From contig NZ_FNCO01000018.1 in the NCBI RefSeq assembly GCF_900100795.1, forward strand, positions 1 to 64,000: DNA of 64,000 nucleotides, given 5' to 3'. This document shows positions 59,647 to 64,000 of this stretch, piece by piece. How positions within the stretch are numbered: position 1 is the first letter of the stretch; each line of letters starts with the position of its first letter. Both the position numbers and the translations under genes were made by a program. The stretch is from Pseudomonas abietaniphila (lineage in GTDB: Bacteria > Pseudomonadota > Gammaproteobacteria > Pseudomonadales > Pseudomonadaceae). A model generated the notes under the pieces. It was not told the origin of the DNA, ran no database searches, and worked only from the letters and a program-made list of their open reading frames with translations.

Positions 59647-59871
59647 AGTTCTCTTAAATGCGACTGTTCCGACCCCTGACACTGGACAGAGGCTCGATTG
59701 CTCAGCCGCCCAATGAACGACGGCGAAATTTCCTACGGTTTTATCGGACGGGGCCGGGTTTACTCTCTTCTTAAATCAGGGTTACTTCTTCTCTCGAGAT
59801 CAGATGAACGCTAGAGAGTATGGTGCATTCGCCCCACTGTTAAAGCGAAGACAGTTTTGAAGGAGTGCTGT

Positions 59872-60057
59872 ATGCGACCTCAGCTACGGCGGGTACTGCT
59901 GGATATAAAAGTCGTTTTTATATCGAGTTGGAGATGGTTGGGCGAGCGAGTTAACAGAAGATTTGTAAATGTCTTCCTTAATATTATTCGATGGACACTG
60001 ATCGTCTACCTAAGTCTTTTCTTCTACGGATTCTATAGCTTCGGATGGCTTCTTTAA
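59872..60057 (+). CDS. small membrane protein, unknown function
   Basis: The 61-residue protein starts MRPQLRRVLLDIKVVF. An ATG at 59872 follows AAGGAG at a good distance, which supports a real gene. The N-terminal half is basic; the C-terminal half (NIIRWTLIVYLSLFFYGFYS) is a membrane helix. I recognise no family. It lies 32 bases upstream of the unknown proline-tailed gene and may be co-transcribed with it. The region is less G+C-rich than its neighbours. The upstream spacer 59647-59871 shows nothing definite. Confidence 0.6.
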   Translation: MRPQLRRVLLDIKVVFISSWRWLGERVNRRFVNVFLNIIRWTLIVYLSLFFYGFYSFGWLL

Positions 60058-60089
60058 CAAAAATTATTAGATGCAGTTATAGGGAATTT

Positions 60090-61013
60090 ATGATGCCACA
60101 AAATTTAACCCAGCAAGATCTGAAAAGTTTGGATATCTTGCTCACCCACGACTCTGTATCCTCGATGTACGCGGTCCTGCAACTTAAAGGCTACAACTAT
60201 GCCATTTTGGCGGAAAATGTGGTGAGTCAAAGCTCTGCCTCTGGTGCCGCTGCTGTGGGCTTTATGAAGGCAACCGCAGAGCGTGAGGGTATCGTCGTAT
60301 CAGGTGATACCCTAAATTTTATCTACACTAAAATGGCCCGAGGTTATCTGGATGCGCTGGCCGCTCAGTACAAGACTCAAGGGGTCGTTAATAGGGATAT
60401 CAACTATCGCGAGGCCTGGAGTTTTCACAACAAGGCTTTCGGCGACTATGGTCTTTCCCCCGACGCCTGGACATTAAATTCGGTATTCACTGTCGTTGCA
60501 AGCGATGCAATGCGTGAATATTATTGGTCTGAAATACTTGCTTCCGCGGGTGACCCGATTGCAGAGGCCGCCATTTTGGTGAAGACGGAAAATCTCATGG
60601 CGACTGCATCTGTCATTGGTAACGCAGAGATTAAAGCCGTTGCACAGAATTGGCGTGCGCGAGTGGATACACCCTCAATGACGGCGGCCGTGTTAAATGG
60701 CACAGTTGGAATGGTCGCTGATCGCATTGGAGGTCTTTTCAGAGAGATATCCGATAACGTGTTGGGGCCGATACCTTCAGGGACCGTAATCCCTGCTTGG
60801 GTACCGCCGCCAACGCCGACTCCGTTGCCGACACCCAATGTTGTGACAGCACCGCTCCCAATCCCGAGTGCTCCGCAAGCACCCAGTCCTACGAAATATA
60901 AACCTCGGAAAAGGCCTCGGCTTCCTCCTCCGACCACTCACCAAGGCCATCCCGGCAGTGGATATGGGCCAATCGGTGGAGGAGGAAGCAAACCCAGTTT
61001 TTGGCTGGAATGA
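60090..61013 (+). CDS. uncharacterised protein with proline-rich basic tail
   Basis: The 307-residue protein starts MMPQNLTQQDLKSLDILL with AGGGAA upstream; the open frame begins at 60045 but overlaps the small upstream gene. Residues about 1-215 look helical, with Ala- and Ser-rich stretches (VVSQSSASGAAAVGFMKATA) and no signal peptide. From about 226 there is a tail of Pro-rich repeats (PPPTPTPLPTP, PLPIPSAPQAPSP), a basic patch (KYKPRKRPRLPPP) and a Gly-rich end. I recognise no domain. Location in an A+T-richer pocket suggests acquisition by transfer. Confidence 0.7.
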   Translation: MMPQNLTQQDLKSLDILLTHDSVSSMYAVLQLKGYNYAILAENVVSQSSASGAAAVGFMKATAEREGIVVSGDTLNFIYTKMARGYLDALAAQYKTQGVVNRDINYREAWSFHNKAFGDYGLSPDAWTLNSVFTVVASDAMREYYWSEILASAGDPIAEAAILVKTENLMATASVIGNAEIKAVAQNWRARVDTPSMTAAVLNGTVGMVADRIGGLFREISDNVLGPIPSGTVIPAWVPPPTPTPLPTPNVVTAPLPIPSAPQAPSPTKYKPRKRPRLPPPTTHQGHPGSGYGPIGGGGSKPSFWLE

Positions 61014-61237
61014 CCACTAGATAGCCAGTGCATGTCTCCCTCGTCTTCGCGCTTGTTATGCGAAGACGTGTTCATGCTCCCACGGTCAACACCTCTCAAT
61101 CTGATAGGGTGACAAGCGATGCACTTTTCCGGCAACACTTTTGCTTTGGTGATAGCGCTTGATGCAAAAGTATAGCGACAACCTTATCTTTGAGATTTGC
61201 CAAGTCAAAGACAGTCCCTCGTTAAAGGAGAGGCCAG

Positions 61238-61570
61238 ATGTCATCCATCGAGGGCTATCACGCCCACGTTTATTTCGATGCCCAGACCATCGAGCAGGCG
61301 CGTGCGTTGTGCGAGACCGTGGCGGCCAAATTCGATATCCGCATGGGGCGAGTGCATGAGCGGCCTGTGGGGCCGCATCCCGACTGGAGCTGTCAGTTGG
61401 CGTTCGAGCATGCAAAGTTCGCTGATGTGATGCTGTATCTGGCGCTGAATCGCAACGGACTGGTGATCTTCACCCATCCTGATACCGGCGATGACCTTGC
61501 CGACCACACCGAGCATGCGATCTGGATGGGCGGGATTCGGGAATTGAATGTGGGGATGTTCAAGGTGTAA
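61238..61570 (+). CDS. DOPA 4,5-dioxygenase family protein
   Basis: The 110-residue protein has GYHAHVYFDAQTIEQA near the N-terminus, RPVGPHPDWSCQLAF in the middle and IFTHPDTGDDLADHTEHA near the end, the His pattern of the DOPA-4,5-dioxygenase-like family. Plant and fungal members cleave DOPA; the bacterial substrate is unknown. AAAGGAGAGGCCAG precedes the ATG. The spacer upstream (61014-61237) holds no recognised gene. Confidence 0.85.
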   Translation: MSSIEGYHAHVYFDAQTIEQARALCETVAAKFDIRMGRVHERPVGPHPDWSCQLAFEHAKFADVMLYLALNRNGLVIFTHPDTGDDLADHTEHAIWMGGIRELNVGMFKV

Positions 61571-61605
61571 CGGCGACACTGTTACTGCTGAAACTGTCCC
61601 CACTT

Positions 61606-61695
61606 TGGGAGTGAGCTTGCTCACGAAGAGGCCGGTACACCCACTGCATCATCAGGGTTTGTACCACCGCCTTCGCGAGCAAGCTCGCTCCCACA
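61606..61695. repeat. inverted repeat (REP-like doublet, third family)
   Basis: TGGGAGTGAGCTTGCTCACGAA on the left and its near-complement TTCGCGAGCAAGCTCGCTCCCA on the right, 90 bases overall, form an imperfect doublet with a core unlike the other families. It lies between convergent genes and may also act as a transcript end. Confidence 0.8.
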
Positions 61696-61727
61696 GGGCT
61701 TGTATCGTTAGCCAAATTGCGTCGGGG

Positions 61728-62228
61728 TCAGTTCAGAACACCTTCCAGGATCTCATACACGATCCCGCTGCCGACCGCGATCAGGACGATGTCCGGCCCC
61801 AGACGACGCCATTCGTAACCGTCGTAACGCGGCAGGTACTGCAGCGAGCGGTCATCCAGACGACGGCCGTAACCCCGTGGCAGCGGATGGCCTTTCACGA
61901 TATGGATATTTGGCGGCAGCGGTTGGCCGCGGCCAATGACCTCGCGGTGTTCCTGAATCGTGCGGCGCACATCTCCAAAATCTGACGGTGGACGGCCACC
62001 ACGATGATCGTTGTCACGATTGTCGGCATGCTCGTCATTGCGATGATCGTTACCGTGATCATTGCCTCGATTATCCTGTGGACCGCCTTGCGGGCCTCGG
62101 TCCTGATGTTGGCCAGGGCCATGGTCGTCATTGCCGCCACGTTGATCCGGGGGTGCCGCGTGGACCAGCGCACTGGCGCTGAGCATCAGCACGCCTAACC
62201 CTGCGATCAAACGATTCGAGACTTTCAT
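61728..62228 (-). CDS. RcnB-like periplasmic protein with His/Asp/Asn-rich segment
   Basis: The 166-residue protein has a signal peptide (MKVSNRLIAGLGVLMLSASA, cleavage after ALVHA). A low-complexity stretch follows (about residues 25-80) rich in His, Asp, Asn and Gly that could bind metal. The C-terminal part (PLPRGYGRRLDDRSLQYLP, DGYEWRRLGPDIVLIAVGSG) resembles the RcnB family of nickel and cobalt homeostasis. The start is ATG at 62228 with AGGAG upstream; an ATG at 62261 is rejected because it would overlap the terminator. Confidence 0.8.
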   Translation of the reverse strand: MKVSNRLIAGLGVLMLSASALVHAAPPDQRGGNDDHGPGQHQDRGPQGGPQDNRGNDHGNDHRNDEHADNRDNDHRGGRPPSDFGDVRRTIQEHREVIGRGQPLPPNIHIVKGHPLPRGYGRRLDDRSLQYLPRYDGYEWRRLGPDIVLIAVGSGIVYEILEGVLN

Positions 62229-62261
62229 GTAGCGTGCTCCTGAGCAAATTCGAGTCAGCAA

Positions 62262-62294
62262 AAAGGGGTTCAGAATCAGGTTCTGAACCCCTTT
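62262..62294 (-). terminator. trpBA operon terminator
   Basis: AAAGGGGTTCAGAA (62262-62275) and TTCTGAACCCCTTT (62281-62294) form a perfect 14-bp stem with a 5-base loop. On the minus strand TTTTTGC follows. It lies 60 bases past the trpA stop and upstream of the RcnB-like gene. Confidence 0.92.
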
Positions 62295-62353
62295 GCTGTA
62301 CTGCTTAGTCTGCTAACAAAGGTGGAGATTCCTCTGTATCAGAAACTTTACCT

Positions 62354-63166
62354 TCAGGACACACGGGCCTTACGCACGCCTTCGGACAGCTCGGCGCACA
62401 GCTTCAGCACACCGCTGACGGCCTGATCGGCCGACTGCGCGTTGGCGATTTGATCGATCAACGCAGAGCCGACTACCACGCCCTCGGCGACACGGGCGAT
62501 GGCGGCGGCTTGATCCGGTGTGCGAATGCCGAAACCGATGCTGATCGGCAGGTCGGTATGGCGACGCAGACGTGTGACCGCTTCTTTCACATGCTCGATG
62601 GTCGCCGCGCCCGCACCGGTTACACCGGCCACCGACACGTAGTACACGAAGCCCGAACTGCCATTGAGAACGGTTGGCAGACGGTTGTCATCGGTGGTTG
62701 GCGTGGTCAGACGGATGAAGTCCAGACCCGCTTCCTGCGCGGGGTCGCACAGCTCGTTGTTGTGCTCAGGTGGCAGGTCGACCACGATCAGGCCATCAAC
62801 ACCGGATTCACGCGCTTCGGCGATAAAACGCTCTACGCCATAGTTGTGGATAGGGTTGTAGTAACCCATCAATACCAGCGGGGTCGTGGTGTCTTCGACG
62901 CGGAACTCGCGAACCATTTGCAGGGTTTTCGCCAGATTCTGCTTGGCGTCCAGCGCGCGAATGTTCGCCAGCTGGATCGCCGGGCCATCGGCCATCGGGT
63001 CGGTGAAGGGCATGCCCAGCTCGATCACATCGGCACCGGCTTTTGGCAGGCCTTTCAGGATCGCCAGCGAAGTGTCATACGCAGGGTCACCCGCAGTGAT
63101 GAACGTCACCAAGGCGGCACGGTTTTGTTCTTTGAGGTCGGCAAAACGTGTTTGCAGGCGGCTCAT
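62354..63166 (-). CDS. trpA: tryptophan synthase alpha subunit
   Basis: The 270-residue TIM-barrel subunit cleaves indole-3-glycerol phosphate and channels indole to TrpB. The catalytic residues lie in DVIELGMPFTDPMADGPAIQ (Glu and Asp of the family); the phosphate-binding PISIGFGIRTPDQAA is near residue 210. Its ATG overlaps the trpB stop by one base (TGATG). In Pseudomonas trpBA is activated by TrpI, which would be beyond the right edge. Confidence 0.98.
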   Translation of the reverse strand: MSRLQTRFADLKEQNRAALVTFITAGDPAYDTSLAILKGLPKAGADVIELGMPFTDPMADGPAIQLANIRALDAKQNLAKTLQMVREFRVEDTTTPLVLMGYYNPIHNYGVERFIAEARESGVDGLIVVDLPPEHNNELCDPAQEAGLDFIRLTTPTTDDNRLPTVLNGSSGFVYYVSVAGVTGAGAATIEHVKEAVTRLRRHTDLPISIGFGIRTPDQAAAIARVAEGVVVGSALIDQIANAQSADQAVSGVLKLCAELSEGVRKARVS

Positions 63167-64000
63167 CAGTGTTTCTCCTGCTTGGACAGATCCATATGGT
63201 GCATGACGGTTTGCATGTCCTTGTCGCCACGACCGGACAGGTTGACCACCATCAGGTGATCCTTTGGCAGCGTTGGTGCGCGCTTGAAGACTTCAGCCAG
63301 GGCGTGAGCGGTTTCCAGCGCCGGAATGATGCCTTCCAGACGGCAGCACTGGTGGAACGCGGTCAGGGCCTCGTCGTCAGTGACCGAGGTGTATTCGACG
63401 CGGCCGATGTCGTGCAACCACGCGTGTTCAGGGCCGATGCCTGGGTAGTCCAGACCGGCAGAAATCGAGTGTGCGTCGATGATCTGGCCGTCGTTGTCCT
63501 GCAGAAGGAACGTGCGGTTGCCGTGCAGTACGCCCGGAACGCCGCCGTTCAGGCTCGCTGCGTGCTTGCCGGTTTCGATGCCGTGACCGGCCGCTTCGAC
63601 GCCGATGATGCGCACGGAGGTGTCATCCAGAAACGGATGGAACAGGCCCATGGCGTTGGAGCCGCCGCCGATGCACGCGACCAGGCTGTCTGGCAGGCGC
63701 CCCTCTTGGGCTTGCATCTGCTCGCGGGTTTCCTTGCCGATCACGGCCTGGAAGTCGCGGACCATCGCAGGGTAAGGGTGTGGACCGGCCACCGTGCCGA
63801 TCAGGTAGAAGGTGCTGTCGACGTTGGTCACCCAGTCACGCAGCGCCTCGTTCATTGCGTCTTTCAAGGTGCCGGTGCCGGCCACCACCGGGATGACCGT
63901 GGCGCCCAGCAGTTTCATGCGGAACACGTTGGCCTGCTGACGCTCGATGTCGGTGGTGCCCATGTAGATCACGCATTCCAGGCCAAAGCGCGCGGCCACG
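63166..64000 (-). CDS. trpB: tryptophan synthase beta subunit, partial (N-terminus off window)
   Basis: About 278 residues of the PLP enzyme are present, from VAARFGLECVIYMGTTDIER to the C-terminus. The usual length is about 400, so roughly the first third lies beyond 64000, including the PLP-binding lysine. GGGSNAMGLFHPFLD is the PLP-phosphate loop, and GLDYPGIGPEHAWL is typical. It condenses indole with serine. Gene order trpB-trpA with overlap is conserved. Confidence 0.97.
   Translation of the reverse strand, partial: VAARFGLECVIYMGTTDIERQQANVFRMKLLGATVIPVVAGTGTLKDAMNEALRDWVTNVDSTFYLIGTVAGPHPYPAMVRDFQAVIGKETREQMQAQEGRLPDSLVACIGGGSNAMGLFHPFLDDTSVRIIGVEAAGHGIETGKHAASLNGGVPGVLHGNRTFLLQDNDGQIIDAHSISAGLDYPGIGPEHAWLHDIGRVEYTSVTDDEALTAFHQCCRLEGIIPALETAHALAEVFKRAPTLPKDHLMVVNLSGRGDKDMQTVMHHMDLSKQEKH

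Overview
This 64 kb window is the replication-origin region of a Pseudomonas chromosome. The gene order (rpmH-rnpA-yidD-yidC-mnmE, the dnaA-dnaN-recF-gyrB block, parAB next to the atp operon, glmU-glmR-glmS, def-fmt-rsmB-trkA, hemF-aroE, choline-sulfate genes, trpBA) and the protein sequences point to the P. syringae / P. fluorescens side of the genus. That species-level placement is inference; the genus is secure. No tRNA or rRNA gene and no CRISPR array was seen.

Layout. (1) 1-6215 is the right part of a Tn7-like transposon in the classical attTn7 position downstream of glmS. It reads tnsA-tnsB-tnsC-tnsD away from glmS, and tnsD runs off the left edge. All four genes are open with catalytic residues intact, three tandem 20-bp TnsB-type sites mark the end, and the cargo and left end lie outside the window. 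(2) 6235-10410 (minus strand) holds the UDP-GlcNAc supply genes glmS, glmR (a DeoR-type regulator) and glmU. (3) 10534-17651 (minus) is the complete F1Fo ATP synthase operon atpIBEFHAGDC. (4) 17798-22032 (minus) is mnmG-rsmG-parA-parB. (5) 22563-26484 (minus) is rpmH-rnpA-yidD-yidC-mnmE. (6) oriC lies at about 26659-27003, followed on the plus strand by dnaA-dnaN-recF-gyrB (27073-33290), with two parS sites inside recF. (7) 33349-38640 is more accessory: an acyltransferase, a GH63-like glycoside hydrolase and an MFS transporter. (8) 38824-43861 carries plsC-like, gmhB, glyS-glyQ and tag. (9) 44025-52850 carries an LpxL-type acyltransferase, a TPR protein, trkA, rsmB, fmt, def, a LysM protein, dprA and tsaC, with three REP doublets of one family. 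(10) 52976-55915 has qor, hemF and aroE. (11) 56110-59646 is a choline-sulfate module (choX, betC, LysR regulator). (12) 59872-61013 is an A+T-richer two-gene locus of unknown function. (13) 61238-64000 has a DOPA-dioxygenase-like protein, an RcnB-like periplasmic protein, trpA and the C-terminal part of trpB.

How it works together. DnaA acts on oriC; ParB loads on the parS sites in recF and works with ParA to segregate the origin; the housekeeping operons make ATP synthase, ribosomal protein L34, RNase P protein, the YidC insertase and the MnmE/MnmG tRNA-modification enzymes.

The most notable signals are: a second, collinear copy of the oriC DnaA-box layout between mnmG and mnmE, with box spacings equal to those in oriC; at least 23 perfect 9-mer DnaA boxes over the window where about 0.5 is expected by chance; the apparently intact Tn7-like element with an in-end terminator and a closer-than-usual insertion point; and the uncharacterised 59.9-61.0 kb gene pair.
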